A DNA stretch of 64,000 nucleotides from Cyclobacteriaceae bacterium (GTDB lineage: Bacteria; Bacteroidota; Bacteroidia; Cytophagales; Cyclobacteriaceae). Of the stretch, positions 18,723 to 30,641 are shown piece by piece. The position numbers and the translations under genes were made by a program. A model generated the notes under the pieces. That model saw only the letters and a list, made by a program, of their open reading frames with translations, was not told where the DNA came from and did no database searches. The stretch covers positions 21,809 to 85,808 of the forward strand of contig JALONI010000002.1 of NCBI GenBank assembly GCA_025455015.1. Direction: 5' to 3'. Positions within the stretch are counted from its first letter, which is position 1. Each line of letters opens with the position of its first letter.

Positions 18723-19487
18723 TCATTCTGCGATTACTTGTCCTTCGTACTCCAGGTTCACCCGGTCGTAGCGCGTCCAGCCACGCTGCGGCAATATTTC
18801 TTTGTAAAAGACGCGGAGCTTATCAAATTTTTCCTCCATGTTGTCGGGCGTACCAAACTCCACCTTCTGCCCGGTCACTTGAGGATAGAGCGTCACCCGG
18901 CCTTTCGCGTCAATGTCCAGTTGGGCTATCTGCGCCTTCCAAAACCGATCTTCGTTGATGTAGCGAATCATCGCTAACAGTTGTTGCCCCTCATCCAGTC
19001 GGGTCAGGTCTTCTGCCTGCAACAAGCGCTTGACAAACGGCCCGCTCACCAACACCACCCGCGAAGTGTATTTCTCCGACACGCCCATCACCGTGCCATC
19101 TTCTGCGATGTAGGCATCCGGGGCATCTTCTTGAATGATTCTTGCCATGGGCCTTCGCAGCTCTACCTGAACGACCAGGTTGCCCTTTAAATCGCCATAG
19201 AGCTCTGCGTCCAAAATATGTTTGTCGTACATGATCTTGGCCTCCAGTGCTTTCAGGTCAATGCGGTGAAGACCCACGCCTTTGATCGCCTGTCCGCTGC
19301 GCTCAATCAGCCGAAGGATGTCCGCCTCGTCTAAAAAGTGGTTTTCGTGTACGTTGTCCAATTCGACCAACACGTCTTGACACACCGTGCCACCCTGCTT
19401 GCGTTCGCTAAAGGCAATGAGTAGCGACAACGCCAGCAATGCGCTTACCACTTTCACTTCCTTGCGTATGGTTAGCTTCCACTTCAT
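18723..19487 (-). CDS. ftsQ: Cell division protein FtsQ/DivIB-like
   Basis: N-terminal TM, POTRA-like region, position between murC and ftsA. Confidence 0.85.
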   Translation of the reverse strand: MKWKLTIRKEVKVVSALLALSLLIAFSERKQGGTVCQDVLVELDNVHENHFLDEADILRLIERSGQAIKGVGLHRIDLKALEAKIMYDKHILDAELYGDLKGNLVVQVELRRPMARIIQEDAPDAYIAEDGTVMGVSEKYTSRVVLVSGPFVKRLLQAEDLTRLDEGQQLLAMIRYINEDRFWKAQIAQLDIDAKGRVTLYPQVTGQKVEFGTPDNMEEKFDKLRVFYKEILPQRGWTRYDRVNLEYEGQVIAE

Positions 19488-20866
19488 ACGTATCGCTTAA
19501 TGACCATTTCTTTGATGGGGTTGACGAACGTGTCAATATCCCCCGCGCCCACCGTGGCCACAACCTCCAACTCTAAATCTTCCAGGCGGTGGAGTACGTC
19601 TTTCTTTCCGCAGCGAATCTTGACCGGGCTGGTGATGGCGGGGAAGAGCATATCCGATGTTACCCCCGGTATCGGCTCCTCGCGCGCAGGATAGATGTCC
19701 ATGAGCAATACTTGGTCCGCCAGGCTCAGGCTTTTCGAAAAGCCGTCTGCAAAATCGCGGGTGCGCGTAAAGAGGTGCGGCTGAAAGACCACCGTAATTT
19801 TACGCCCGGCATACATAGACCTCAGCGATTTCAAAAACGCTTCGATCTCGGCCGGATGGTGGGCGTAGTCGTCAATGTAGGTAACGCGTGGCGACTTCAC
19901 GACAAATTCAAACCTGCGCTTCACCCCGCGAAACGAATGCAATGCCTGCTTGATCGTCTCGTCTGCAATACCGAGGTGCTTGGCCACCAGAGCGGCCGCC
20001 ATGGCGTTTTCCATATTGTGAAAACCGGGGACACCGAGCTGAATTTTCTCAATCGTCCAGGCGGGGCCTGTCAAATCGAATTCAAAAAATCCGCCCTTCG
20101 CGGTAATATTGCTGGCAAAAAATTGCCCCCGGTCTTTACCATACGTTTCCTGCGCCACTGCGCTGCCGCTGCCCAAAGCCGCCACCGACTCGTGTATAAT
20201 CAATTTGCCCTGCGTTTGTATCTGCCCGACAAAGTCCTTGAAAGAGGTAATCATGGCTGCGTGATCGCCATAGATGTCCAAGTGATCCGCATCGGCTGAG
20301 GTAATCACGGCCACCTCCGGAAACAACCGCAAAAAAGAGCGGTCAAACTCATCGGCTTCCGCCACTACCCACGTGTGGGCCGTTACCTCGCCATGCATGA
20401 CCAAGTTGCTCTCGTAGTTGGTGGTGATGCCGCCCAGAAACGCCACCATGCTGGTGCCGGCCTCCTTCAACACGTGTGCAATCAATGACGAAGTAGTGGT
20501 TTTGCCGTGCGTGCCCGCGACCGCAATGGTGCGGTAGTTTTGGGTGAGTATCCCCAACACTTCGGAGCGCTTCACGATGGTGAATCCGTTGGCTTTCAGG
20601 TAGGCATGCTCTGCGTGATCTTTGGGAATGGCAGGGGTATAGACTACCAACGTTTTTTCGCTTGATACATAACCCGGGATGAGCGCCACGCGATCGTCAA
20701 AGTGAATTTCCATTCCCTCTTCGATGAGTTCATGCGTGAGCGGGGTAGCCGTGCGGTCATAGCCCGCCACGCGCCAGCCTTTATGCTTAAACCAACGCGC
20801 CAGCGCACTCATGCCAATGCCGCCAATGCCCAAAAAATAGATGCTATCGTATTGCTTCAAGTTCAC
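19484..20866 (-). CDS. murC: UDP-N-acetylmuramate--L-alanine ligase
   Basis: YFLGIGGIGMSALARWF, GTHGKTTTSSLIAHVL, YIDDYAHHPAEI. Confidence 0.97.
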   Translation of the reverse strand: MNLKQYDSIYFLGIGGIGMSALARWFKHKGWRVAGYDRTATPLTHELIEEGMEIHFDDRVALIPGYVSSEKTLVVYTPAIPKDHAEHAYLKANGFTIVKRSEVLGILTQNYRTIAVAGTHGKTTTSSLIAHVLKEAGTSMVAFLGGITTNYESNLVMHGEVTAHTWVVAEADEFDRSFLRLFPEVAVITSADADHLDIYGDHAAMITSFKDFVGQIQTQGKLIIHESVAALGSGSAVAQETYGKDRGQFFASNITAKGGFFEFDLTGPAWTIEKIQLGVPGFHNMENAMAAALVAKHLGIADETIKQALHSFRGVKRRFEFVVKSPRVTYIDDYAHHPAEIEAFLKSLRSMYAGRKITVVFQPHLFTRTRDFADGFSKSLSLADQVLLMDIYPAREEPIPGVTSDMLFPAITSPVKIRCGKKDVLHRLEDLELEVVATVGAGDIDTFVNPIKEMVIKRYV

Positions 20867-20868
20867 GT

Positions 20869-21984
20869 TTACCGGATGCGTATCAGTGTTTCAATTTCGT
20901 CTACAATGGCTTGGGTGGCCTGCGGCTTTCCCAGCTTGCCGATGTTCTCGCCCAGGTGCTGGCACGCCACCCGATCGTACAACAGCGTGAGGGCTTCGTG
21001 TACCAACCGGCCACGGGCCTCCGCATCGGGCACCACGCGGGCAGCGTTCTCGTGGGCCAAGGCCATCGCGTTTTTGGTTTGATGATCTTCCGCCACGTTG
21101 GGCGAAGGCACCAGAATGGCGGGCTTGGCCGCCACGCATAACTCAGAAATAGACAAGGCTCCCGCACGCGATATCACCACATCGGCTGCGGCATACGCCA
21201 AATCCATCTGCTTCAAAAAATCATGGATCCGCACCTGCCGTAAGTCTTTGTCTTTCACCTGCGCCTTCACGCTCTCAAAATACGTTTTACCGGTTTGCCA
21301 GATGACCTGAACGTTGGCATCGATGAGTTTGTCGAGGCCTTGCGCCAGACTTTCATTGATGGTGCGCGCGCCCAAACTGCCACCCAATACCAGCAGCGTA
21401 TGTTTCCCTTCCGAAAATCCAAATTGCCCGAGTGCTTTGCCGCGCTTCTCAGCCAAGTGGTCAATGTCTTTTCGCACGGGGTTGCCGGTAACCACGATTT
21501 TGTCTTTTGGGAAATACTTTTCCATCCCCTGATACGCCACGCAAATGCGCGAAGCCTTCGCGGCCACTCGCTTGTTGGTAAGGCCGGCATACGAGTTTTG
21601 CTCCTGTATCAGGGTGGCGATTCCTGCGGCATTGGCCGCCAACATCATCGGCCCGCTGGCATAGCCGCCCGTACCGATGACGACATGGGGTTTGAACTGA
21701 CGTACAATTCTACGGGCCGCCAAATAACTGGACACTAACTTAACGGGAAACAGGAGATTTGACCACGTGAGCTTTCGCTGAAGGCCACTGATCCAAAGAC
21801 CAATAATACGATAGCCTGCTTCCGGCACGCGTGTCATTTCCATGCGGCCCTGGGCTCCTACAAACAGAATCTCTGACTGTGGGTGACGCTCTTTGAACGC
21901 ATTGGCGATAGCCACGGCAGGAAAAATATGCCCGCCCGTGCCGCCACCGCTGATGATCAAACGATATGATTGAGGCGCGGTCAC
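20869..21984 (-). CDS. murG: UDP-GlcNAc:undecaprenyl-PP-MurNAc-pentapeptide GlcNAc transferase
   Basis: IISGGGTGGHIFPAVAIA, VIGTGGYASGP, EQNSYAGLTNK, LGGSLGARTIN. Confidence 0.97.
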   Translation of the reverse strand: MTAPQSYRLIISGGGTGGHIFPAVAIANAFKERHPQSEILFVGAQGRMEMTRVPEAGYRIIGLWISGLQRKLTWSNLLFPVKLVSSYLAARRIVRQFKPHVVIGTGGYASGPMMLAANAAGIATLIQEQNSYAGLTNKRVAAKASRICVAYQGMEKYFPKDKIVVTGNPVRKDIDHLAEKRGKALGQFGFSEGKHTLLVLGGSLGARTINESLAQGLDKLIDANVQVIWQTGKTYFESVKAQVKDKDLRQVRIHDFLKQMDLAYAAADVVISRAGALSISELCVAAKPAILVPSPNVAEDHQTKNAMALAHENAARVVPDAEARGRLVHEALTLLYDRVACQHLGENIGKLGKPQATQAIVDEIETLIRIR

Positions 21985-23153
21985 GCTGCTTTGGCCGTTA
22001 CGGTTTTTTGTTCTTTCAATTCGCTGGCTTGCTGATCCCAGGCCTGATCACGCTCTCCGCGACTGACGCTTAGGATGATCCCCACCGAGAGGCCGGTGAA
22101 TACCATAGCCGTACCCCCCATGCTGATCAGCGGCAATGGCTGCCCCGTGATGGGCCCCAGCCCTACTACCACCCCCATGTTTACCATGGCTTGGCAAACC
22201 AAATCAAAGCTAAGCCCGGCCGATAGCAATCCGCCAAAGGCACGCTCGCTGTTATAGGCCGCCTTCATTCCCCGATGCAACAGAATCAAATACAAGATCA
22301 ACACCACCACGCCTCCAATAAGGCCATATTCCTCGATGACGATGGCATAGATGAAATCGGAATAAGGATGGGGAAGGATGTTTCGCTGCTCACTGTTGCC
22401 CGGGCCCTTGCCCAATAAGCCTCCCGTGGAAACGGCAATCAGCCCATGCTGTGCCTGAAACGAATGCTTGCCGCTGACAAACGCTTCCCAGCGGCTCTTC
22501 ACGGTTTCCCAGCGATTGCCAAAGTGAACAGCCGCAGCACCGGCCAACGCTCCCACCAACACCAACATGGCCAAATACTTGAGCGGCACACGGCCGATAA
22601 ACATGATGAGCATGCAGGTGGCGAACAACAGGATGGCGGTGGATACGTTGGACAGGCCGATGAGGGCACAAATAACACCGCACCAGATGAGCATGGGTAT
22701 CAATGACTCTTTGATGTCATCAATGTTCTGTTGTTTCTTCGAAAGCATGCTGGCGAGGTTGATGATGAGCGCCAAGCTCGCGAAGTCAGAAGGTTGAAAG
22801 GAGGTGTTGATGAGGGGCAGTGTAATCCATCGGGAAGCATCGTTGATCGTGTCACCAAACTTGAAGGTGTAAAGCAACAGCGGCACGCTGACCCAAAGGG
22901 CAAGCCGCGACAGTTTGGAGTAGTAGCGATAGTCGATCTTATGGGCTACCCACATGGCGCCCAACCCCAACAGGATCATGCCCGTGTGTTTGAACAAATA
23001 CGACTCAGGGCTGGTTGTGCGTTTAAATGCCAACGTGCCAATGGAGCTGTACACGACCAGTATGCTCACCATAGAAAGGGCAAAGACAACGGCCCAAATG
23101 ACCGGGTCGCCCTGTAGATGCTTGTCAGCCCATGACTTGATTTTTGCGATCAT
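21981..23153 (-). CDS. ftsW: SEDS-family lipid II polymerase FtsW
   Basis: Multi-TM; FIYAIVIEEYGLIGG, GPITGQPLPLISMGGTAM. Confidence 0.93.
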   Translation of the reverse strand: MIAKIKSWADKHLQGDPVIWAVVFALSMVSILVVYSSIGTLAFKRTTSPESYLFKHTGMILLGLGAMWVAHKIDYRYYSKLSRLALWVSVPLLLYTFKFGDTINDASRWITLPLINTSFQPSDFASLALIINLASMLSKKQQNIDDIKESLIPMLIWCGVICALIGLSNVSTAILLFATCMLIMFIGRVPLKYLAMLVLVGALAGAAAVHFGNRWETVKSRWEAFVSGKHSFQAQHGLIAVSTGGLLGKGPGNSEQRNILPHPYSDFIYAIVIEEYGLIGGVVVLILYLILLHRGMKAAYNSERAFGGLLSAGLSFDLVCQAMVNMGVVVGLGPITGQPLPLISMGGTAMVFTGLSVGIILSVSRGERDQAWDQQASELKEQKTVTAKAA

Positions 23154-24511
23154 GCTGTGGTCTTTTCCGTTTCTTGTTTGAGTGCCTGCACGGCTTCGCG
23201 AAATTGCGTACCGCGGTCTTCGTAGTTTTTGAATAAGTCAAAACTGGCACACGCGGGTGACAGCAGGGCGACATCGCCCGCCCGTCCTTCGCGCAGCGCC
23301 AGCCACACCGCCTCTTTCACCGAGTGTGTCTCGTGCACCACCGGCACCAGGTCGAGGAAAAAATCGCGAAGCTTGGTATTATCCGCTCCCAAGCAGATCA
23401 GGGCCTTCACTTTCTTGCGTACTGCTTCCTGAAGCAACGAGTAATCATTGCCTTTGTCAATGCCACCGGCAATCCAAATCAACGGCTGCTCGTAACTGCC
23501 CAGCGCGTATACCACCGAGTCAACGTTGGTGGCCTTGCTGTCATTGACAAACTCCACACCTTTGACGGTGGCCACCGACTCGAGGCGGTGTGGGGCATTC
23601 TTAAATGTTTTCAAGGCCTGCCGGATGACCTTTTCGGACACGCCCGCGTGCAGTGCAGCCGAGACAGCCGACATCGTATTGATCAAATTATGCGGGCCCT
23701 TGAGTGTGGTTTCGCGCTGGTCAATTGAAAAAGGCTGGCTGCCGCTGCGAAAGAACATGGTGGTGCCGTGGGCATGGGCCGTTGCCTTCGAATCGATCAG
23801 CGATACCGTGGTTTTGCCAGCCGCAATGGATCGGGTTTTTACCTCGTGGGAGGTGATGGCGTCATCCTGGTAAAAAATGAAATGATCCGCGGGCGTCATG
23901 TTGCGCACCAATTGAAACTTGGAGGCCACGTAGTTCTCCATCCGGTACTCATAGCGATCCAGGTGATCGGGTGTGATGTTCAGCAGAATGCCGATGAAGG
24001 GATGAAATGCCTGGGTGCCATCCAACTGAAAACTGCTGATCTCCACCACGTACCAATCGTGTTTTTCGAAGGCCACTTTACGGGCCAGGCTCTCGCCTAC
24101 GTTGCCGGCCAACGCCACCCGGTAGCCGGCCGATTTCAGGAGGTGGTGCGTGAGCAATGTGGTAGTGGTTTTACCGTTGGTGCCGGTAATGGCGATCACG
24201 TTGCCCGTCAGATACCGAAAAGCAAACTCCAGTTCGTCAATCATTTCGATTCCCCTGGCTTTTGCCTTCTGGATAACCTCTGCCTTCCCGGGGATGCCGG
24301 GGCTTTTGATGATCAACTCGGACTGCAAAATACGATCCAGCGAATGCGCGCCTTCCTCAAAGGCAAGGGACTCGCGCACCAGCTCGGCTTTGTATTTTTC
24401 TTTGATCAGCCCTTGGTCCGACACAAACACATCCCAGCCATGGGCTTTCGCCAACAAGGCTGCGCCTGTTCCGCTCTCGCCTGCCCCCAATATGGTTATC
24501 GTCTTGCTCAT
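23150..24511 (-). CDS. murD: UDP-N-acetylmuramoyl-L-alanine--D-glutamate ligase
   Basis: [54 protein letters not shown] overlap with mraY. Confidence 0.96.
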   Translation of the reverse strand: MSKTITILGAGESGTGAALLAKAHGWDVFVSDQGLIKEKYKAELVRESLAFEEGAHSLDRILQSELIIKSPGIPGKAEVIQKAKARGIEMIDELEFAFRYLTGNVIAITGTNGKTTTTLLTHHLLKSAGYRVALAGNVGESLARKVAFEKHDWYVVEISSFQLDGTQAFHPFIGILLNITPDHLDRYEYRMENYVASKFQLVRNMTPADHFIFYQDDAITSHEVKTRSIAAGKTTVSLIDSKATAHAHGTTMFFRSGSQPFSIDQRETTLKGPHNLINTMSAVSAALHAGVSEKVIRQALKTFKNAPHRLESVATVKGVEFVNDSKATNVDSVVYALGSYEQPLIWIAGGIDKGNDYSLLQEAVRKKVKALICLGADNTKLRDFFLDLVPVVHETHSVKEAVWLALREGRAGDVALLSPACASFDLFKNYEDRGTQFREAVQALKQETEKTTA

Positions 24512-25716
24512 CGCAGCTTCAGGGTAGCCAAACTTAAAATCGCCAAAAGAATCCCGACAATCCAAAACCGTGTCACGATCTTGGCTTCGTGAATGTTTTT
24601 CTTTTGATAGTGGTGATGCAAAGGCGACATCAAAAATATCCTGCGGCCCTCGCCATATTTTTTCTTGGTGTACTTGAAATACGATACTTGCACAATCACG
24701 GACAGGTTCTCGATGAGGAAAATGCCGCACAACAGCGGAATCATCAATTCCTTTCGGACTGCCAGGGCCAGTACTGCAATGATACCCCCCAAGGATAGCG
24801 AACCGGTATCGCCCATAAATACCTGTGCGGGGTAAGCATTGTACCACAAGAAGCCCAAACACGCCCCCACAAAGGCGGTGCAGAAGATCACCAACTCACT
24901 CAGGTTGGGTATGTACATGATATTGAGGTAATCGCTAAAGTCAACCCGGCCGGACAGGTAAGCAAAAATGGCCAACGTAAGGCCAATGATGGCCGATGTG
25001 CCCGCGGCCAGTCCATCGATTCCATCCGTAATATTGGCTCCGTTTGAAACAGCGGTGATGATTACAATCACAAAAAGCGTGTACACAATCCACGTGTAGT
25101 TGCGGTCTAAAAACGGCCATAAGGCACTGTAGTCAAACTCGTTATTTTTGAAAAAGGGCACCGTGGTTTTGGTGGAGTGAACATCCTCGTATTGGGCCAC
25201 GGCCACCGTGCCGTTATCCGTGGCAATGGCCTTGGGTTGACGCACGACCACATGGTCGTTAAACGACAGGGTCAGCCCCACGATCAGCCCGATGGTGACC
25301 TGCCCGATAATCTTGAATCGCCCGGCAAGGCCTTCTTTGTTTTTCCGAAACACTTTGATGTAGTCATCCAAGAAACCCACCAACCCCAGCCATAGCGTGG
25401 TGACCACCAGCAGCAGCACATAAACGTTGTCGACCCGTGCAAAAAGTAAGGTCGGAATTAAAATGGCTGCGATGATAATCAGGCCGCCCATGGTGGGTGT
25501 TCCTTTCTTTTGGATTTGCCCCTCCAGCCCCAAATCGCGGATGTCTTCGCCCACCTGCTTTTTGCGCAAAAAGTTGATCAGGTTTTTTCCGAACGTGATC
25601 GTGATAATGAGCGAAAACAGCGCGGCCATACCCGCCCGGAACGAGATGTATTGAAACAATCCGGCCCCGGGAAAGTCAAAGTTCTGTTCGATATAGTCGA
25701 ATAAATAGTACAGCAT
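24508..25716 (-). CDS. mraY: Phospho-N-acetylmuramoyl-pentapeptide-transferase
   Basis: [46 protein letters not shown]. Confidence 0.97.
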   Translation of the reverse strand: MLYYLFDYIEQNFDFPGAGLFQYISFRAGMAALFSLIITITFGKNLINFLRKKQVGEDIRDLGLEGQIQKKGTPTMGGLIIIAAILIPTLLFARVDNVYVLLLVVTTLWLGLVGFLDDYIKVFRKNKEGLAGRFKIIGQVTIGLIVGLTLSFNDHVVVRQPKAIATDNGTVAVAQYEDVHSTKTTVPFFKNNEFDYSALWPFLDRNYTWIVYTLFVIVIITAVSNGANITDGIDGLAAGTSAIIGLTLAIFAYLSGRVDFSDYLNIMYIPNLSELVIFCTAFVGACLGFLWYNAYPAQVFMGDTGSLSLGGIIAVLALAVRKELMIPLLCGIFLIENLSVIVQVSYFKYTKKKYGEGRRIFLMSPLHHHYQKKNIHEAKIVTRFWIVGILLAILSLATLKLR

Positions 25717-25723
25717 CAATCCA

Positions 25724-27190
25724 TCAGTTGGCAAACATTTTCATCATTCGCTCCAGCACTTCATGGTCATCAAAAGGGTGTTTCACGCCTTTTATTTCCT
25801 GATAGGTTTCATGTCCTTTGCCCGCCACCAAGATGATGTCTTTGTCTTTGGCCAACATGCACGCGGTTTTGATGGCCTCTTCGCGGTCTACCATCACTAA
25901 TGTTTTGCGGGCATCCGAAGGGCTCACCCCGGTTTGCATGTCTTTGATGATCTGTACCGGGTCTTCATCGCGCGGATTGTCCGAAGTGAAAATCACTTTA
26001 GTGGAGTACTTGCAGGCAATGGCAGCCATCAACGGGCGCTTGGTCTTGTCGCGATTGCCTCCGCAGCCAACCACCGAGATGACTTGCTCGCTTCCGGTGC
26101 GGAAGTGCTCGATTGTTTCCAGCACGTTCTTGAGTGCATCGGGCGTATGGGCATAGTCAACAATGGCGGTAAAACGCGAACCCGGCAAAACGAGCTCAAA
26201 CCTGCCAGACGCACCCGTGAGTGAAGATAATTTCAACAAGACTGTCTCGGGGTCTTCGCCCAACAAACAGGCAGCTCCGTATACCGCCAGCAAGTTGTAC
26301 GCATTGAAGTCACCGATCAATTTAAACCACACGGGCCGGTCGGCAATTTCCAGTTCCAATCCCTCAATGGAATTGGTGATGATTTTGCCTTTGAAGTCCG
26401 CCACCTTCTTCAATCCATAGGTCAGCTTTTGGGCTTTGGTGTTTTGAAGCATCACCATGCCGCGCTTGTCGTCCACATTTACCAGGGCAAACGCCTCGGG
26501 CGACAATCCGTCAAAAAATCCTTTCTTGGCCCGGATGTAGCTTTCAAACGTGCGGTGATAGTCCAGGTGATCGTGGGTGATGTTGGTAAACAAGGCACCC
26601 GCAAACTGCAGTCCTTCTATTCTGCCCTGGTCAACTGCATGTGAGCTTACTTCCATAAAGCAATGCGTGCATCCCGCCTTCACCATCTCAACCAGCAATT
26701 CGTTGATCCGAAGTGGATCAGGGGTGGTGTGCGTGGCCGCGATTTCCTTGTCCACAATTTTATTCACAACTGTGGATAACATGCCACAGGTGAAGCCCAT
26801 GGCGGTGTACAGCTTGAAGAGCAGTGTAGTCACGGTGGTTTTGCCGTTGGTGCCCGTGACCCCTACCAACTTCAGGCGTGCCGATGGATTACCATAAAAG
26901 TTACCGGCCATAACACCCAGCGCGTGGGCACTATTCTTCACCGTAACATAGGTGACCTTTTCGGTCAGCAGTTCGGGCATCTTCTCGCACACCACCACGG
27001 AGGCGCCTGACGACACCGCTTTGCCGATAAAGTCATGGCCGTCACTCTGTGTGCCTTTGATGGCTACAAACAACGCACCGGGTGTTACGTGGCGCGAGTC
27101 AAATTGAACGGAAGTGACTTCGCTGGCCATGTCGCCCGAGGTGGACGTGATGTGAACTCTATATAATATGTCGCGCAGCGTGGCCATCAA
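25724..27190 (-). CDS. murE: UDP-N-acetylmuramoyl-L-alanyl-D-glutamate--2,6-diaminopimelate ligase
   Basis: [41 protein letters not shown] (DNPR is the meso-DAP motif). Confidence 0.96.
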   Translation of the reverse strand: MMATLRDILYRVHITSTSGDMASEVTSVQFDSRHVTPGALFVAIKGTQSDGHDFIGKAVSSGASVVVCEKMPELLTEKVTYVTVKNSAHALGVMAGNFYGNPSARLKLVGVTGTNGKTTVTTLLFKLYTAMGFTCGMLSTVVNKIVDKEIAATHTTPDPLRINELLVEMVKAGCTHCFMEVSSHAVDQGRIEGLQFAGALFTNITHDHLDYHRTFESYIRAKKGFFDGLSPEAFALVNVDDKRGMVMLQNTKAQKLTYGLKKVADFKGKIITNSIEGLELEIADRPVWFKLIGDFNAYNLLAVYGAACLLGEDPETVLLKLSSLTGASGRFELVLPGSRFTAIVDYAHTPDALKNVLETIEHFRTGSEQVISVVGCGGNRDKTKRPLMAAIACKYSTKVIFTSDNPRDEDPVQIIKDMQTGVSPSDARKTLVMVDREEAIKTACMLAKDKDIILVAGKGHETYQEIKGVKHPFDDHEVLERMMKMFAN

Positions 27191-29277
27191 CTTAGTTTCA
27201 CGTAAATGGTACTTCCTTTTGAAAAACGGGTGCCGGGCGTCAGCGACTGCTCCGCCACCCGGCCCTTGCCTTGGTATACGACCCGCAAGCCGGCCTTCTC
27301 CAGCAAATACAGCGCATCGCGAAAGGTCATGCCGTTTACATCGGGCACCAGCCCGCGAATGATTTCATTCTTCTTCCATGTTACCGCATTGCCTGTTTTC
27401 ACCGCGCGCACCCACTCCTCCTCGGTAGTGGAATGCGTGGACACCCCCAACTCATTGGTGAGCAGGGTCAGTTCATCTTGCTTGCCTGCACGGATGGTCG
27501 GAAACACGCCAGACTCCAGCACCGTCTTCTTCTCCATGGCGGTGTGTAGTTGCAAGTCGCGCGCGTAAATGTTATCGGCAATTTCTTTGAATACCGGCCC
27601 GGCCACATTGTTGCCGTATTGCTGCCAACCTTTGGGATTTTTCACCACCACGATGGCACTGTACTTGGGCGCGTGTGCGGGAAAGTAGCCCACAAACGAA
27701 GTGATGTATTTCTTGGTGTAGCGCCCGTCTTCCAGTATTTGGGCCGTACCCGTTTTGCCGGCAATGCGGTAATGCGCATCCTTCAGGTTCTTGGCCGTCC
27801 CATGGTCAACCACCCCTTCCAACAGCAGGCGCAATTTGTTGAGTGTTTTGGTTGAGCAGATTCTGCCATTGATCGTCTCGGTCTCAAAAGTCTGCACCGG
27901 CTTGTCGGCCTTCATGATGGACGTGACAAAAATGGGCTTGATCATTTCACCTCCATTGGCCACCGCATTGTAGAGTGTAAGCGTGTGCAAGGGTGACATC
28001 TCCAGACCGTAGCCGTATGACATCCACGGAAGTGAAATACCACTCCAGGACTTCTCGCCCGGGCGGGGGATTTTGGGGAATACCTCGCCTGTGATTTGTA
28101 AACCCAGGGGCTTGGTCAGCTTTAACCGGTCCAGGTGGTTCATGAACTTGTCTGGTTTCAAGCCAAAGTGCTTATCCACCAACTTGGCCATGGCCACGTT
28201 GGAAGACAATTCAAATGACTGCTGGATGGTGACCGTACCAAAGCCGCCCTCGTGGTGATCTTTTACTTTGCGATTGTAGAAGGTGTACTCCCCGTTGCCG
28301 GTCTTAATGCTGTCGCCCAACTCAATATTCGTATCCTCTAAAAGCGCCATGAGGGTGACCAACTTGAGCGTGGAGCCGGGTTCCATGGAGCCGCCCACGG
28401 CATGGTTAAATTTTTCGCTGTAGTTGCCTTTGCCATCGCGCGTCAGGTTGGAGATGGCTTTAACATGCCCGGTTTTTACTTCCATCACCACCACGGTGCC
28501 CTCGTCTGCATCGTGCTGCTGCATGTGCCGATGAAGCGATGTCTCGGCCACGTCTTGCAGGTTAATGTCAATGGTGGTTTGAATGTCCATGCCGTTAACA
28601 GCCTTTATGCTGTTGGCATCGAAAACGGGTTTCCAGGTACCTCCGGCAATTTTTTGAAACAAGGCTTCTCCGTTCTGCCCACCCAGGGCCTCGTTAAAGC
28701 TGTACTCCAGCCCGGCTCCTTTTTCGTCTTCGTTGACAAAGCCTACCGTTCTGCGGCTCAGGTTTGAAAAGGGGCGGTAACGCACATCCATTTTTTCGAA
28801 GATGACACCTCCTTTGTAGCGGCCTTCGCGGAAGATAGGCCACGAAGACATCTCTTTTTTTGTTTGGTAGTTGATCTGTTTGCGGTTGATAATCAGATAC
28901 TGCTTGCCCGTGGCGCGGGCATCGATCAGCATTTCCTTATAGTCTTGCTTGGAGCGGTCTTGGTAATGGCGCGCGAGCATGAGCGCCAATGAATCCACGC
29001 CTTTGTCAAAAACTTCCTTTTTGGGTAAGGTAGGGTCCATGGCCACTTTGTAAAACGGCAGCGAAGTGGCGAGCAAACTGCCATTGTCTGAATAGATGTT
29101 GCCGCGGGTAGCCTTTACGGTCTTGAAATCAAACATGATTTCTTCGGCCATCTTTGCCCATTTGTCGCCCTCCACTACTTGCACATGCCCGATTTTGGCA
29201 GCCACACAAATAGCGAACAGCACCACGCCCAAAAACGCGATGCGTACCCGAATCAGTATGGATTTTTTGATGTTCAT
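27187..29277 (-). CDS. ftsI: Penicillin-binding protein 2/3 (FtsI-type transpeptidase) with C-terminal PASTA domain
   Basis: EPGSTLKL (SxxK), SSN, KTGT motifs; C-terminal PASTA-like VPDVNGMTFRDALYLLEKAGLRVVYQGKG. Confidence 0.94.
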   Translation of the reverse strand: MNIKKSILIRVRIAFLGVVLFAICVAAKIGHVQVVEGDKWAKMAEEIMFDFKTVKATRGNIYSDNGSLLATSLPFYKVAMDPTLPKKEVFDKGVDSLALMLARHYQDRSKQDYKEMLIDARATGKQYLIINRKQINYQTKKEMSSWPIFREGRYKGGVIFEKMDVRYRPFSNLSRRTVGFVNEDEKGAGLEYSFNEALGGQNGEALFQKIAGGTWKPVFDANSIKAVNGMDIQTTIDINLQDVAETSLHRHMQQHDADEGTVVVMEVKTGHVKAISNLTRDGKGNYSEKFNHAVGGSMEPGSTLKLVTLMALLEDTNIELGDSIKTGNGEYTFYNRKVKDHHEGGFGTVTIQQSFELSSNVAMAKLVDKHFGLKPDKFMNHLDRLKLTKPLGLQITGEVFPKIPRPGEKSWSGISLPWMSYGYGLEMSPLHTLTLYNAVANGGEMIKPIFVTSIMKADKPVQTFETETINGRICSTKTLNKLRLLLEGVVDHGTAKNLKDAHYRIAGKTGTAQILEDGRYTKKYITSFVGYFPAHAPKYSAIVVVKNPKGWQQYGNNVAGPVFKEIADNIYARDLQLHTAMEKKTVLESGVFPTIRAGKQDELTLLTNELGVSTHSTTEEEWVRAVKTGNAVTWKKNEIIRGLVPDVNGMTFRDALYLLEKAGLRVVYQGKGRVAEQSLTPGTRFSKGSTIYVKLS

Positions 29278-29305
29278 GGGGAAGGTATGCGGGGGTTGGG
29301 GGGGG

Positions 29306-29701
29306 TTAGTCTTCAACAACAATTTTATAGGGCGGCCGCAAACTTTCTTTGAGCCCCAATTCCTTTACGCGTCTGGCAACTTCACTTTGCTTGCTGGCAA
29401 ACATCACATCCGCCTTGAGCGTGGTATAATCGGCCCGCAGGTCTTCCACTTCGCTTTGCGCGCGGTTGATGGCGCGCGTGGTGCGTTCGGCATGGTGCGT
29501 GTTGCTGATGTACAGCAGACTCAGCACCAATACGAAAAGTATCTTGGGCAAGTACTGTACGGGAAATCCTTCCTCAAAATAGCTTTCCAGTTTCAGTCGT
29601 TTTTCCAACTGTGAGAACGCACTGGTGCCATTACCTTGCGTAGGCTTGATGCGCGCTTCGTTGCCGCGCTCGGGTTCAATTTTGAATTTATTGTCTGCCA
29701 T
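29306..29701 (-). CDS. ftsL: FtsL-like cell division protein
   Basis: Small protein with a single TM and coiled-coil between rsmH and ftsI. Confidence 0.75.
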   Translation of the reverse strand: MADNKFKIEPERGNEARIKPTQGNGTSAFSQLEKRLKLESYFEEGFPVQYLPKILFVLVLSLLYISNTHHAERTTRAINRAQSEVEDLRADYTTLKADVMFASKQSEVARRVKELGLKESLRPPYKIVVED

Positions 29702-30641
29702 GATCTCTGTCCTTTTCGCGGGGCACTGTTTCCCCTATTTTTTCCGCCACCCGCAACTTGGCGCTGCGCGCGCGGCTATTCTGTTCTATTTCTTCTGCCG
29801 AGGCCTCAATCGGTTTCCGGTTGACCGCTTGCAGGGGCCTGAGCGGGTTTCCGAAAAAATCCTTATCCACTTCGCCAAACACTTTCCCGGTGTTGATGTA
29901 GTTTTTCACCATTCGGTCTTCCAGCGAGTGGTAGCTCATCACCACCAGGCGCCCCCCCGGCCGCAGCACTTCGCCACATTGGTGCAAAAAATCTTCAAGT
30001 GCCTGCATCTCTTGGTTTACTTCGATGCGCAGCGCCTGAAACACCTGGGCGAAATATTTGTACTCCTTGCCACGAGGAGCTCTGGTCTGTAGCATGTCGA
30101 TCAATTCGCTGCTGCGCGCAAAGGGGCGCGTAGCCCGATGCTGCACCAGGGCTTGTGCCACCGTTTTGGCGTTTTTGATTTCGCCATACATGCCCAACAC
30201 CTTATGCAGTTCGCGTTCGTCATAGGTGTTGAGGATGTGCGCAGCCGTGATCGGGTTTTGCGCGCTCATGCGCATGTCTAACGGGCCGTCAAAGCGGGTG
30301 GAAAAACCGCGCGCGGGCGAATCGATCTGATGGGAGGAGATACCCAGGTCGGCCAGTATGCCGTGTACCTGTGTTACTCCGTTCAGCTTCAGGTATTTTT
30401 TCAAATACCGAAAGTTGGCCTGACAAAATGTAAAAGAACGACTCTGTATCAGTTCTGCCTGTTTCCGGGCGTCTTCATCCTGATCAAACGCGATCAGCCG
30501 TCCGCCCTTCAACGACTCCAGTATCCCCAAACTGTGGCCCCCACCGCCAAAGGTGGCGTCCACGTAAATTCCCTCCTCCTGCACGCGCAGCCCATCTACG
30601 CACTCGCGAAGCATAACCGGTTTGTGATAGGGTGTGCTCAT
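29688..30641 (-). CDS. rsmH: 16S rRNA m4C1402 methyltransferase
   Basis: HKPVMLRECVDGL, VDATFGGGGHS, GPLDMRMS, YHSLEDRMVKNY. Confidence 0.97.
   Translation of the reverse strand: MSTPYHKPVMLRECVDGLRVQEEGIYVDATFGGGGHSLGILESLKGGRLIAFDQDEDARKQAELIQSRSFTFCQANFRYLKKYLKLNGVTQVHGILADLGISSHQIDSPARGFSTRFDGPLDMRMSAQNPITAAHILNTYDERELHKVLGMYGEIKNAKTVAQALVQHRATRPFARSSELIDMLQTRAPRGKEYKYFAQVFQALRIEVNQEMQALEDFLHQCGEVLRPGGRLVVMSYHSLEDRMVKNYINTGKVFGEVDKDFFGNPLRPLQAVNRKPIEASAEEIEQNSRARSAKLRVAEKIGETVPREKDRDHGRQ

Noticed and set aside
18203-18958. 251-aa plus-strand ORF opposite ftsA/ftsQ
   Set aside because: Antisense shadow spanning two real genes and their junction; no domain logic.
23768-24592. 274-aa plus-strand ORF opposite murD
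   Set aside because: Antisense shadow of a confidently identified Mur ligase.
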